Source: Rubripirellula obstinata (GTDB taxonomy: Bacteria > Planctomycetota > Planctomycetia > Pirellulales > Pirellulaceae). From it: a stretch of DNA of 51,118 nucleotides. The notes below the pieces were generated by a model, which had not been told where the DNA came from, made no database searches, and saw only the letters and a list, made by a program, of their open reading frames with translations. A program made the translations under genes and the position numbers. Shown one piece after another: positions 1 through 8,380 of this stretch (the first letter of the stretch is position 1; every line of letters starts with the position of its first letter). The DNA lies in NCBI RefSeq assembly GCF_001642955.1, contig NZ_LWSK01000036.1, forward strand, positions 1 through 51,118, in the 5' to 3' direction.

Positions 1-672
1 GAGGAGTTGCTGCTTGTAGGGTTTTTAAGCTGAAAATCAATCCCGATTCGGATGGAGATTTAGACAAAAAAATTAACGACAAAAAAATTTTAGAACAGCC
101 AATTCGGTTTCAGACACCTTGGTTTCGACGGCGTTTTGCAGCCCTGCCGTAACTCGCTTTACTCGGGGCAGGGGACGCTTCGCGTGGGGTCAGACTCGGG
201 TTTCGGGTTTCAGGGCACAGGTACAGAAAAACACTGCCATGGTCAAACTTGAAAAGGCTTATGAAATTGATGAATTACTCTTTCCCCTTTTCCGAGTCCT
301 AATGAACAAAAGGGCCAAATGGGGACAGGTGTTACCGACTGAATTACGGTCGTAGTTTTTGCCGAATTATCACTGTAGGGATATCGGTGCTTTGAAAGGG
401 CTTTTGCCGAATTGTTGAGGGTTTTGGAGAAGGGTTCGTGTGGGTGGTGCAACCACGCGGACTGAATGCGCCGACTGCGCATAATAAAAGTGTGTTCGCT
501 GCGAATGAGCGATCACACTTTGGGGGTCAATCGTTGACGTGGGTTCGACGGCGCATGCGGATTAGCTTGGCACGCTCGCTCGCCTGAAGTTGCGGCGGTA
601 GTCTTCCAACCATCTTTTGAGGATGTCGACCGTAGGCAAGAAGTCATGGCCCTGCAACAGGATCACGCAAAA
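1..672. other. gene-poor stretch at window start
   Basis: No convincing gene is seen. Short open frames on both strands lack a ribosome binding site, composition of a real protein, or recognisable motifs. The stretch holds an A-tract pair (63-89) and a small GC-rich inverted repeat near 142-174 (CCCTGCC / GGGCAGGG). A 34-codon frame on the minus strand (562-666), in phase with the gpmI stop codon, reads like protein but is too short to identify. Confidence 0.5.
63..89. repeat. A-tract direct repeat pair, 15-nt period
   Basis: GACAAAAAAATT occurs twice, starting at 63 and 78, exactly 15 nt apart. A near-identical pair with the same period is at 25805-25833 in another intergenic region. Role unknown; a bent-DNA or protein-binding site is possible. 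Confidence 0.6.
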
Positions 673-2256
673 TTAGATCAACGATTCGCCCGTCATCTCC
701 GACGGTTTTTCTAACCCCATTAGCGATAGCAGTGTGGGCGCGACGTCGGCCAGCCTTCCGCCGCCACGAAGCGTTTTGCCGTCCAGATCGGGTTCGACAA
801 CGATCAGTGGAACATCAAAAGTCGTATGGGCGGTGTGAGGACCGCCGCTGACCGGATCAATCATTTGTTCGCAATTGCCGTGGTCGGCGGTGACGACTAA
901 TGATCCACCTTTGGCTAGGGTTGCTTCGACGATTTTTCCAACGCACGCATCGACGGTTTCGACGGCGGAAACCGCGGCTGCCAACACGCCGGTGTGGCCG
1001 ACCATGTCGCCGTTGGCAAAGTTGACGACGATCAAATCGGCTTCGCCCTTTTCAATTTCGGCTAACGTTTTTGCGGTGACATCAGCGGCGGACATTTCAG
1101 GCTTTTGATCGTAGGTCGATACGTCTCGCGGTGATTGCGCCATGCCACGTTCTTCTTCGCTGAACGGGTCGTCGCGATAGTCGTTAAAGAAGAAGGTGAC
1201 GTGCGGGTACTTTTCGGTTTCCGCACAGCGGAATTGATGCAGACCAAGCGAGCTGATGTATTCGCCCAAGATGTTTGGCATCTTGGCTGGCTTTTCAAAG
1301 ATCACGTGGACGGGCAAGCCGGTTTCGTAGCCCGCCATGGTGGCAAAGTACAAGTTGTCGATCTTGCCACCACGGTCAAAGCCGCCGCCCTGGATCGCTG
1401 ACCATTCTGCATCGTCATAAACGAAGGCCTTGGTCAGTTCACGAGGCCGGTCGCCGCGGTAATTCATAAAGATGACCGCATCGCCCGCTTTGACCAACGA
1501 TGGGTGAATCGTCGTCGGTTCCACAAACTCATCGCCAGTAACCGAGGGCGTGGTGGGGTTGTCGTAATAATCTTGGATCGCTGCCGTTGCCGATGCAGCT
1601 TTGCGTTCGGATCCTTTGGTCAGCAAGTCATAAGCCTTTTGCACTCGGTCCCAGCGAAAGTCGCGGTCCATGGCAAAGAAGCGGCCGATCACGCTGGCGA
1701 CATGCCCGGCACCAATTTCTTCGCACTTCTTTTCGACGCGTCCGACAAAATCAACACCGCTGGTCGGCGAGGTATCGCGACCGTCGGTGATCGCGTGGAT
1801 CGCCAACCCGTCACGACCCAGCCCAGCATCCTTGGCGACTTCGATAAAGGCGTAGGCGTGTTCGATGTCGCTGTGAACGCGACCATCCGACATCAATCCC
1901 AGCACGTGCAGCGTTCCACCGGTCTGTTTGACGTGGGCGACGGCTGCGGTGATTGTGGGGTTGGTGAAAAACGAACGATCACGGATTGCTCGGGTGATTC
2001 GCATCACCTCTTGATCGACGATACGCCCTGCACCGATATTTTGGTGACCGACTTCGCTGTTCCCCATCACGCCCGCTGGCAAGCCAACATCTTCGCCTGA
2101 TGTCTTGATCAGCGTGTTGGGATAATCGCTCATTAGCTGATCTGAAACGGGCGTCTTGGCTTGAACGATCGCGTTGGAGGCGTCGGCATCGTGGTTGGGG
2201 TTTTCGCCCCAGCCATCACGGACGATCAAAACAACAGGTTTTCGGCGAACAGTCAC
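673..2256 (-). CDS. gpmI: 2,3-bisphosphoglycerate-independent phosphoglycerate mutase
   Basis: Cytosolic glycolytic/gluconeogenic enzyme that interconverts 3- and 2-phosphoglycerate with two Mn ions and a phosphoserine intermediate. The 527-residue length is normal for the family. Visible hallmarks are the N-terminal metal Asp14 in VRDGWG, the catalytic Ser67 in GVMGNSEVGHQNIGAGR, the central substrate-binding domain with GRDTSP, and the C-terminal metal motif TADHGNCEQM. The gene is alone on its strand and diverges from the GPI-like/trpA pair. The 275-nt upstream gap is largely filled by a hairpin element, so the promoter must lie within or beside it. Function is secure; the ATG at 2256 is the natural start because the motif VLIVRDGWG follows directly. 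Confidence 0.96.
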   Translation of the reverse strand: MTVRRKPVVLIVRDGWGENPNHDADASNAIVQAKTPVSDQLMSDYPNTLIKTSGEDVGLPAGVMGNSEVGHQNIGAGRIVDQEVMRITRAIRDRSFFTNPTITAAVAHVKQTGGTLHVLGLMSDGRVHSDIEHAYAFIEVAKDAGLGRDGLAIHAITDGRDTSPTSGVDFVGRVEKKCEEIGAGHVASVIGRFFAMDRDFRWDRVQKAYDLLTKGSERKAASATAAIQDYYDNPTTPSVTGDEFVEPTTIHPSLVKAGDAVIFMNYRGDRPRELTKAFVYDDAEWSAIQGGGFDRGGKIDNLYFATMAGYETGLPVHVIFEKPAKMPNILGEYISSLGLHQFRCAETEKYPHVTFFFNDYRDDPFSEEERGMAQSPRDVSTYDQKPEMSAADVTAKTLAEIEKGEADLIVVNFANGDMVGHTGVLAAAVSAVETVDACVGKIVEATLAKGGSLVVTADHGNCEQMIDPVSGGPHTAHTTFDVPLIVVEPDLDGKTLRGGGRLADVAPTLLSLMGLEKPSEMTGESLI

Positions 2257-2294
2257 GGCTTGGAGTCTCTGGATTTGTGGTCATGGGTGAATAC

Positions 2295-2437
2295 CAACGC
2301 CGTGAAGAGTTTTGGTCCCGGAAAACACGGAATAGCTCGTTAAGCCGCGTGGGCATCGCCCCGCGCGTCGTGCTGGCCTCGAACGCGCGGGGCGATGCCC
2401 ACGCGGTTAAACAATTTAGAATCCCTTCACGGCGTTG
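2295..2437. repeat. MITE-like hairpin element with 9-bp flanking direct repeat
   Basis: The ends are a perfect 13-bp inverted repeat (CAACGCCGTGAAG / CTTCACGGCGTTG). The core is a second, perfect 23-bp hairpin with arms at 2345-2367 and 2384-2406. The sequence GGTGAATAC flanks both sides directly (2286-2294 and 2438-2446), as expected for a target-site duplication. A rearranged relative is at 50890-51051. There is no coding capacity, so any mobility would depend on a transposase elsewhere. Confidence 0.75.
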
Positions 2438-2472
2438 GGTGAATACGCCTGGAATTTACAGCGCAGGTGGCC

Positions 2473-2498
2473 GGTAGCGGAAGTCGTCAAGACTTTCG
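2473..2498. repeat. half copy of the GTAGCGAAAGTC hairpin family
   Basis: This 26-nt stretch closely matches one arm of the complete element at 27557-27682. The ATG at 2499 follows it immediately, which argues that this ATG is not the start of the downstream gene. Confidence 0.55.
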
Positions 2499-2531
2499 AT
2501 GATAACGCCCCCTCGAATTCTCCTGAATTTA

Positions 2532-3758
2532 ATGTCCTTGATAACGCTTGATACATCCGGCAGCATCGATCCTGATTTTGGCGTCTGCCAAGACCAGATG
2601 TCAGCCATTGCGCCGACGATGGATCGACTGCGCGATGATTTTCTTGCAGAGGTGCAGTCCAGCGAAAATCATTTCTTCGATCTGCCGATGCAGCAGTACG
2701 AGGCCTATCAAGCAGAACGAGAAGCATCGCCGCTGGGCCGCGTGTTTGATGTTGGCACGGGCTTGAACGACCACATCGACGCGGTGGTGGTGGTCGGTTC
2801 GGCGGAAGCGACGGCGGCGGCACGCGGGATTTTTCGATCTTGCTGCGATCCCTATCACAATGAATTGTCGCGAGCCGATCGTGGCAGTCGGCCTCGAATG
2901 TATTTTGCCGGCGACACGTTCGATAACGATGACTTGGCGGCGCTAATGCATCGACTCAGTCAACGCGATTTCCGCGACTCACCCGCCGAATCCCGCTGGG
3001 CACTGCTGGTGATGGATTCGGCGGGCGAAACGTCGGGGAAACTTAAGGAGGAATCTCGCTTGGCGTACCAAGTACTGCTAAGCGAGCTATCCGATCCAAA
3101 ACGTTTTCTTTTCAGCGTTGTGACGCCGGGCGGCTGGTTGGATCAGCAAGCGAGATCGCTTGGTTGTGAAAACGTGTTTGAAATTCCGGCTGGATTTGGC
3201 TCAGCCAAGCGAACGCTTTCGGCGCTTTCGTTGTTGCCGTCGGCAATGTTGGGGCTGGACTGCATCAAGTTGCTTGAAGGTGCCGTGATGATGAACGAGC
3301 ATTTCAAATCATCGTCGCTGGAAGAGAACGTGGTGCTGCAATTTGTGGCGATCCATCATTTACTGGCTAACCATCATTTACTAGCTAACGAGGGCATCGT
3401 TGGTCGCCGTTTTCAGGCTTGGCCATCGTCGCTGGATTGGTTGCCGGGTTGGTATCAATCCCTGCGTCCCCGCGTTAACAGTGGTGCGACGATTGATTCT
3501 GCGGTCGTCACGAATTGGGTTGCTTGGAATCCGAGATATGATCTGGTCGAATTGGGTGACGAGAGTCTTGTTGATAAGATGACCGCGTCGATCTGTTCGA
3601 CCAATCAAGCTGACCGTCTCGCAAAGCAGCCGACCCTAACGATCGAGTTGCCAACGATTGATACTCGTGTTCTGGGTCAGATCTTCCAAATGTTGTTGAT
3701 TGCGACCAAAATAGAAGCCCAACTAAAAGAATCCCCCGCCCTGCCCTCCTCTGTTTAG
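2532..3758 (+). CDS. degenerate glucose-6-phosphate isomerase-like protein
   Basis: The 408-residue protein follows the layout of planctomycete glucose-6-phosphate isomerase: an N-terminal helix region, a sugar-isomerase (SIS) core with CCDPYHNELSRADRG, and a second SIS segment ending LSALSLLPSAMLGLD. The signature residues are altered. The phosphate-binding GIGGS loop reads VVVVGSAEAT (residues 85-94), the GGRFS loop reads GSAKRT, and the position of the catalytic Glu in the usual LLAES-type motif reads WYQSLRPR. It is therefore probably not an active isomerase and may be regulatory or evolving to a new role. It sits 11 nt upstream of trpA and is probably co-transcribed. An upstream in-frame ATG (2499) abuts a repeat copy, so ATG 2532 is preferred. 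Family assignment is by remembered pattern. Confidence 0.72.
   Translation: MSLITLDTSGSIDPDFGVCQDQMSAIAPTMDRLRDDFLAEVQSSENHFFDLPMQQYEAYQAEREASPLGRVFDVGTGLNDHIDAVVVVGSAEATAAARGIFRSCCDPYHNELSRADRGSRPRMYFAGDTFDNDDLAALMHRLSQRDFRDSPAESRWALLVMDSAGETSGKLKEESRLAYQVLLSELSDPKRFLFSVVTPGGWLDQQARSLGCENVFEIPAGFGSAKRTLSALSLLPSAMLGLDCIKLLEGAVMMNEHFKSSSLEENVVLQFVAIHHLLANHHLLANEGIVGRRFQAWPSSLDWLPGWYQSLRPRVNSGATIDSAVVTNWVAWNPRYDLVELGDESLVDKMTASICSTNQADRLAKQPTLTIELPTIDTRVLGQIFQMLLIATKIEAQLKESPALPSSV
3353..3388 (+). repeat. in-frame 18-bp tandem duplication
   Basis: Two consecutive 18-bp copies (CCATCATTTACTGGCTAA and the same with one G-to-A change) add six residues (HHLLAN twice) inside the GPI-like protein. 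The near-identity points to a recent slip. Confidence 0.85.
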
Positions 3759-3769
3759 CCGCCGCCCTT

Positions 3770-4567
3770 ATGTCATCGATTGACCAACTCTTTTCCGACC
3801 TGCGATCAAAGAACAAGAAAGCCTTGATGCCTTTCTTGACCGCTGGCGATCCCGACATCGCCACGACCGGTGCGATCATTCGAGCGATCGGTGACGCGGG
3901 AGCAGATTTGTGTGAGGTCGGTGTGCCCTACAGCGATCCCATTGCGGATGGGCCAGTGATTCAGGCTTCGTATCAGCGGGCGCTCGACCGCAAGTTCAAG
4001 CTGCAAGAGATTTTCGAGATGGGCAGCGAGCTGAAAAGCGAAGTAGCAACGCCGCTGGTCACGATGGTTAGCTACGCGATCATCTACCGAGTTGGCTTGG
4101 CCAAGTACATTGCTCAAGCGAAAGCCGCGGGTTACGCCGGCGCGATTGTGCCTGACTTGTTGGTCGAAGAAGCGGCGGAGATGTCCAAAATCTGTGCGGG
4201 CGAAGATTTCAGCTTGATCCAATTGGTCACGCCAACAACGACTCGAGATCGCCAAGTCCGTATCGCCGAATTGTCGTCTGGTTTTCTGTACTACGTTTCG
4301 GTTACCGGGATCACGGGCGAACGAACGGCGTTGCCAACGGACTTGGTCGATAACGTCGGCTGGCTTCGCGAACAAACCGAATTGCCAATCTGCATCGGCT
4401 TCGGAATCAGCAGTGCTGAAACGGCCAAGCAGTTGGCACCGGTCGCCGATGGGTTGATCGTCGGTTCGGCATTGGTCCGACGAATCGCAGCAGCCGAAAC
4501 GCAGGACGCGAAAGTGCAAGCCGCAGCAACGTTTGTCAAAGAATTGCGAGTGGCGATTGACGAATGA
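3770..4567 (+). CDS. trpA: tryptophan synthase alpha subunit
   Basis: Cytosolic TIM-barrel enzyme that splits indole-3-glycerol phosphate to indole and glyceraldehyde 3-phosphate, passing indole to TrpB. The 265 residues match the family. The catalytic pair Glu49 and Asp60 lies in CEVGVPYSDPIADGPVIQ, at the same numbering as the enteric enzyme, followed by the family sequences LVTPTT, YYVSVTGITG and GFGIS for phosphate binding. The partner trpB is not in the window, so the usual trpBA pair is broken here. The start is 11 nt after the GPI-like gene, suggesting one transcript. No attenuator or TRAP-like site was seen upstream. Confidence 0.97.
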   Translation: MSSIDQLFSDLRSKNKKALMPFLTAGDPDIATTGAIIRAIGDAGADLCEVGVPYSDPIADGPVIQASYQRALDRKFKLQEIFEMGSELKSEVATPLVTMVSYAIIYRVGLAKYIAQAKAAGYAGAIVPDLLVEEAAEMSKICAGEDFSLIQLVTPTTTRDRQVRIAELSSGFLYYVSVTGITGERTALPTDLVDNVGWLREQTELPICIGFGISSAETAKQLAPVADGLIVGSALVRRIAAAETQDAKVQAAATFVKELRVAIDE

Positions 4568-4675
4568 CTTAGTTCTGCCACGCACATCTCGATCGATGAC
4601 GTCGAAGGGATCGATTTGCACTACAATTAGCTGGTGACAGATTCCCGCGTTTTCAGGTCAAGGATTTAGCCAGCG

Positions 4676-5443
4676 ATGCAATGCCCCTTTCCCGGAATGG
4701 ACCCGTATCTTGAACGACCGGCGATCTGGCCCGATTTCCATGACAGCCTGATCGCTTACATTCGTGAAGCTCTGCAACAACATCTTCGTCCCAGGTATGT
4801 CGCATTAACGCAGGATCGTCTGTTCGTTGTCGAGCATGATCGGCCGATACAACCTGATGTATCGATCATCGAAACAGGTTCCCCACAGAGCGGATCGGTC
4901 AGAACTGCCGTCGCCGACGCTCCGTTGGTCGTGGAGATGTTTCGCGAAGAGGTTCGCCAACCCTACCTGCAAATCATCGAACCGGCCGCTGGCAATCAAG
5001 TTGTCACAGCGATCGAAGTGCTGAGCCCGGATAACAAACGGCCGGGTGCCGGACGCACTTCCTACTTGAACAAGCAAGATGAATTGTGGATGGCGCAAAC
5101 CAACCTTGTCGAAATTGATCTTTTGCGCGGTGGCGCTCCGGTCCCGAGGATTCCTGAGCATCGACTCGATGATCTGCCCAGCCGACGTTACTTAGTTAGT
5201 GTGACGCGGAACTTCCCAACACGCTGCGAGTTGTACGGCTTTGCACTTCAGCAACCGATCCCCAAAATCAGCGTTCCGTTGGCCAGCGATGACAAAGATA
5301 TCGCACTAGATTTACAACAAGTCTTCCAGCGTTGCTGGTCGACGGGCCCCTACCCAGAACTTCTGCAGTACGACCAGACACCGCCAGGCGAATTGTCCGG
5401 CGACGAACTGGACTTTTGTCGTCGCCGTGTCACGTCCTCATAG
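4676..5443 (+). CDS. DUF4058 family protein
   Basis: A 255-residue protein beginning CPFPGMDPYLE and continuing IWPDFHDSLI, the typical N-terminus of DUF4058, a family common in planctomycetes and cyanobacteria. Further family-like stretches are PDVSIIE, AIEVLSPDNKRPG and YLNKQDELW. The middle, with EVLSPDNKRPGAGRTSYLNK, resembles the acidic-Lys layout of PD-(D/E)xK nuclease folds, but this is only a suggestion. No signal peptide or membrane segment. It stands alone between trpA (108 nt upstream) and the convergent cfa gene. Function unknown. Confidence 0.85.
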   Translation: MQCPFPGMDPYLERPAIWPDFHDSLIAYIREALQQHLRPRYVALTQDRLFVVEHDRPIQPDVSIIETGSPQSGSVRTAVADAPLVVEMFREEVRQPYLQIIEPAAGNQVVTAIEVLSPDNKRPGAGRTSYLNKQDELWMAQTNLVEIDLLRGGAPVPRIPEHRLDDLPSRRYLVSVTRNFPTRCELYGFALQQPIPKISVPLASDDKDIALDLQQVFQRCWSTGPYPELLQYDQTPPGELSGDELDFCRRRVTSS

Positions 5444-5507
5444 CAGTCGATTCATCGCTCATCGAAAGGCAAAAACAGATGCGGATCTTATCAGGTGCTT
5501 TGGTTGC

Positions 5508-6845
5508 CTAGGCTGCCCGATACAGGTGTTCGCGTGTGGGTGGCATTCCTGAGAGGCCCTTGCCGGCTCGTTTGGTGGCGACGACTTGGAATAGTTTGAT
5601 CGAGCCGGCGGTGAATCCGCCGGAGGCTCCGGCCAAGTACGCGGCCCACAAGTTGTATCGTTCGGGACCGACCAGCTCGATTGCCTTCTCTTTGTTGGCG
5701 TGCAGGTTTTGACACCAGAAACGTGTGGTATGAGCGTAGTGTTCACGCCATGATTCGACGTCGTGGACTTCGAAGCCGCTGTTTTCCATTTGGTCGGTTG
5801 TCGTGCCGACGGGCGTCAGTTCCGAGCCGGGGAAGATGTACTTCAAAATGAATTTGCGTTCAGGACGAATCCGGGCGGCGGCTCGCTTGGTCGCTTTGGA
5901 TCGGCGAGCGATCGCGTGGTTCAGCATGATGCCGCGGTCACGCAGCATCGAATTGATCTTATTGAAGTAACGCGGGTAATTCGCCGCGCCAATGTGTTCG
6001 GACATGCCGATGCTGCTGATCTTGTCGTACGTTCCTTGATGGTCAGCGTAGTCACAAATTTCGACGCTGACTTGATCGGTTAAACCAAGTCGCTCGATCT
6101 TGGCTTTGGCAAAGTCATGTTGTTCTTGGGACAGCGTTACGCCGTGAGCCTTGACGCCATAGTTCTTTGCTGCGTGACAAATCAGTCCACCCCAACCGCA
6201 ACCGATGTCTAGCATCCGTTCGCCAGGTTCGAGTCTAAGTTTGCGGCAGATCATGTCCAGCTTATCTTGCTGGGCCTGGGCCAATGAGTTGTTCCAATTG
6301 GTGAAGTAGCCGCAGGTGTATTGCATCTCTTCATCGAGGAACAACTTGTAGAAATCGTTTCCGACGTCGTAATGAAATTGGATGTAGTCGGTGTTGTTGC
6401 GATCTTTTTCGCTGCGGCCGATCATGTCGCCGGACTTCTCGGTGTCAAAGCCATGATTGACGTCGGCCATTTTTGTTTTCGCGAACATAAACGGCAGCGT
6501 CTTTTTGACCAGCATGCTCTTGCTGATCTTTTTGAGTTCTTGACGGTTGGATCGTTCGGTCCGAAACGCTTCGCTGAATTCGATCAGGTCGCCGCCATCA
6601 AAATCGATGTGTCCGGTCGCGTAGAGTCTGACCAAGGTTTCCAGCGACGGTTTTCGCATCAGCGATCCGATGACGCCGGGACCGGATAAACCGATGGTTA
6701 GTTTCCCGTCAGCGTTTTCGCCCAGTGGCACGACGCTGCCGTCCCAAAGGCGGACCGAGACGTTCATGTCCAGCGGTCCAGCAACGGTTTGCAGGACTTC
6801 GGTGATCGAGGCAAGCTGTGTTTTCGCTGAAAAAGGGATGCCCAT
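5508..6845 (-). CDS. cfa: cyclopropane-fatty-acyl-phospholipid synthase family methyltransferase
   Basis: SAM-dependent enzyme expected to add a methylene bridge to double bonds of membrane lipid acyl chains. From ATG 6845 the protein has 445 residues: an N-terminal SCP2-like lipid-binding part (about 1-130), then HYDVGNDFYKLFLD, the SAM-binding loop LDIGCGWGG (212-220), GVTLS, and SIGMSEHIG, which replaces the more usual FEHVG-type stretch. The open frame extends 55 codons further upstream, but that part reads like translated spacer and MGIPFSAKTQ fits a normal start with GAGAG upstream. Convergent with the DUF4058 gene, 64 nt apart. Substrate (cyclopropanation or other lipid methylation) cannot be decided from sequence. 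Confidence 0.9.
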   Translation of the reverse strand: MGIPFSAKTQLASITEVLQTVAGPLDMNVSVRLWDGSVVPLGENADGKLTIGLSGPGVIGSLMRKPSLETLVRLYATGHIDFDGGDLIEFSEAFRTERSNRQELKKISKSMLVKKTLPFMFAKTKMADVNHGFDTEKSGDMIGRSEKDRNNTDYIQFHYDVGNDFYKLFLDEEMQYTCGYFTNWNNSLAQAQQDKLDMICRKLRLEPGERMLDIGCGWGGLICHAAKNYGVKAHGVTLSQEQHDFAKAKIERLGLTDQVSVEICDYADHQGTYDKISSIGMSEHIGAANYPRYFNKINSMLRDRGIMLNHAIARRSKATKRAAARIRPERKFILKYIFPGSELTPVGTTTDQMENSGFEVHDVESWREHYAHTTRFWCQNLHANKEKAIELVGPERYNLWAAYLAGASGGFTAGSIKLFQVVATKRAGKGLSGMPPTREHLYRAA

Positions 6846-7151
6846 TGTTGGGGACTCTCGTTTTTGGGGGGGAACGTCAGTCGATGCGATGTCCTGACAT
6901 ACCAAGATCCGGCCAGTAAATGTCAGGCCAATCCGCACAACCAGACTCACCGGCCGTTTTGCCCCACCCGCACGGGTTCTCTTACCAGGAAACTCGCCGA
7001 AATTGCTCAAGTTTGCCTAACCAGGGTGCTAAGTTTTTTTGCCACCCTTCCACACCTGAGTCTGTGACGCGGACTTGTTTTTCGTTAGCTCGGGGGGGCT
7101 CACCTCGCGTCACAGTCACTCTCCTACCGATCCACTAGGAACGATATTGCT
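6846..7151. other. divergent intergenic region
   Basis: Region between cfa (leftward) and the small acidic protein gene (rightward). It contains G/T-rich homopolymer runs and a perfect 10-bp inverted repeat at 7062-7115. An AGGAA ribosome binding site precedes the ATG at 7152. No gene is seen. Confidence 0.6.
7062..7115. repeat. 10-bp perfect inverted repeat
   Basis: CTGTGACGCG (7062-7071) and CGCGTCACAG (7106-7115) are exact reverse complements separated by 34 nt. Located 36 nt before the start of the next gene; a spaced operator is possible, or a hairpin in its leader. Confidence 0.5.
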
Positions 7152-7571
7152 ATGGCAAAATTCACCAAAGAAGATTTCTCGACTGTTGATGCCCTGGTTA
7201 ATGAAGAGGTTGTAACACTTGATCGCCGCGGAAGTTCTAGCGAACGACGCGACGGCAATCCCGAAGCTTTGGACACTGGCGTGATGAAGAACCCACGCCG
7301 CAAAAAGCAACGTCGTCGCCACATCGATCCAACGACCTGCGAACGTGATTACAACGACGCTGAAATTGAATTCATGCGAGCGATGGACGATTACAAGCAA
7401 GATTCGGGACGCATGTTCCCAACCTGCAGCGAAGTCTTGGAAGTCATTCGCGGTCTCGGCTACGTTCAACTGAGCGAAGACCAAGCAGATTCACTTGGTT
7501 TGGTGTGCGAAGAATTCGATGGTGCTGAAGAAGAAGTTTCAGAAGAATCGCACGAAGAAGAATTGGTCTAA
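7152..7571 (+). CDS. small acidic conserved protein, function unknown
   Basis: A 139-residue soluble protein in three parts: a charged N-terminus with a basic patch (NPRRKKQRRRH, about 48-58), a middle block ERDYNDAEIEFMRAMDDYKQ...MFPTCSEVLEVIRGLGY (about 64-104) that looks like a folded helical domain, and a very acidic tail rich in Glu. I believe the middle block is conserved in planctomycetes, but this is from memory. No enzyme motif is visible. The start ATG has AGGAA 12 nt upstream. It is a single gene, followed by a hairpin that could act as a transcription end. The basic patch plus acidic tail would suit a nucleic-acid or ribosome-associated protein, which is speculation. Confidence 0.7.
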   Translation: MAKFTKEDFSTVDALVNEEVVTLDRRGSSSERRDGNPEALDTGVMKNPRRKKQRRRHIDPTTCERDYNDAEIEFMRAMDDYKQDSGRMFPTCSEVLEVIRGLGYVQLSEDQADSLGLVCEEFDGAEEEVSEESHEEELV

Positions 7572-7589
7572 ATTGGTTGCGACCTGCTC

Positions 7590-7647
7590 GTAGCTGATCC
7601 CGCCAGGGTTCAGTCGAGCCAATGCCGGTCCAAGCAGGATCAGCTAC
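7590..7647. repeat. GTAGCTGATCC hairpin element, copy 1
   Basis: Ends GTAGCTGATCC and GGATCAGCTAC are reverse complements. The first 24 nt are the same as at 19938 (copy 2), directly after another gene. Both copies follow a stop codon closely (14-19 nt), so they may serve as transcription terminators. Confidence 0.65.
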
Positions 7648-7739
7648 ATTTGACAAAGTCAGTAACAGCCTGGAAAGAAGCGTCGGGTCAACCTACGCTT
7701 CCGTCTAGGCTGTTCTCGGTTCGAACGGAGAGACGTGTT

Positions 7740-8138
7740 TTGATTCGAGTGATTTTACGATCGTTTTTTTACGTTTGGGTTTCGCCATGGACGCTGATGG
7801 CGATCGCGATCGGGTTGTTGTTGGGTGGCAAGTTTCGGCTGGTCGATGGCGTCGTTGAAATTCACGGCAAGCGAGTCGCCGGTGTTCTGCAGCGTTTGTA
7901 TGTTCCCGCGATGGCGATCACTATCGGCCACGTCGTGCTAGGTCAAACTCAGGCCGCATTGGACATCACGCGCAAACACGAACGTGTTCATGTGCGTCAA
8001 TACGAGCGATGGGGAATCGCGTTCGTTCCTGCGTATCTGCTTGCGTCGGTCTATCTTTATCTACGCGGCCGCGACGGGTACCGAGATAATCCTTTCGAGG
8101 TCGAAGCGTACTCGGTCGACGATCCGGGGCGTAGGTAG
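7740..8138 (+). CDS. small membrane protein with HExxH metallopeptidase-like motif
   Basis: From TTG 7740 (GGAGAG eight nt upstream) the protein has 132 residues with an N-terminal hydrophobic segment (about 10-30), a second weakly hydrophobic stretch (about 52-68), then HERVH (80-84) with Gln87, a third hydrophobic segment (about 92-108) and NPFEVEAY (117-124). HExxH followed by a downstream acidic residue is the zinc-site pattern of membrane metallopeptidases; Glu120 or Glu122 would be the third ligand. The frame stays open to 7650, but that upstream part begins at the edge of a hairpin element. The protein is very short for an active protease, so it may be a remnant or minimal relative. 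Substrate unknown. Confidence 0.65.
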   Translation: MIRVILRSFFYVWVSPWTLMAIAIGLLLGGKFRLVDGVVEIHGKRVAGVLQRLYVPAMAITIGHVVLGQTQAALDITRKHERVHVRQYERWGIAFVPAYLLASVYLYLRGRDGYRDNPFEVEAYSVDDPGRR

Positions 8139-8159
8139 AACGGTTTGGGAACGCGGTCT

Positions 8160-8250
8160 TGTAGGCCGGAACAAGCGAAGCGCAGTTCCGGCAATTGCAT
8201 GATCCTACGTTGGGATTGCCGGAACTGCGCTTCGCTTGTTCCGGCCTACA
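8160..8250. repeat. GTAGGCCGGAACAAGC hairpin element, copy 1
   Basis: Long inverted repeat with arms starting TGTAGGCCGGAACAAGCG and ending CGCTTGTTCCGGCCTACA, with a conserved CCGGCAATTGCAT centre. A full copy is at 25855-25946 and a single arm at 15942-15982. Confidence 0.8.
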
Positions 8251-8380
8251 TCAGCTTTTCATGCGGCACAGCTACTTGATTGGTCGTTGATCACCCGCCG
8301 GTGCTGGTTTTCGGTTAGTATCTACGCCATTGGATTTCGGCGAATGCCAGCCTAAGTACTCTTCCGCGATTATTCATTCA

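Noticed and set aside
119-355. Short plus-strand frame at the window start
   Set aside because: No ribosome site or recognisable sequence, and poor amino-acid composition.
562-666. 34-codon minus-strand frame (LPTVDILKRWLEDYRRN) after gpmI
   Set aside because: Protein-like, but too short to identify; may be the remnant of a gene. Comparison with relatives downstream of gpmI would decide.
1504-2100. Frame of 198 codons opposite gpmI
   Set aside because: Lies wholly within gpmI on the other strand, with no coding character.
3806-4621. Long antisense frame of 271 codons over trpA
   Set aside because: It mirrors the coding frame of trpA; the product has no family features and trpA is certain.
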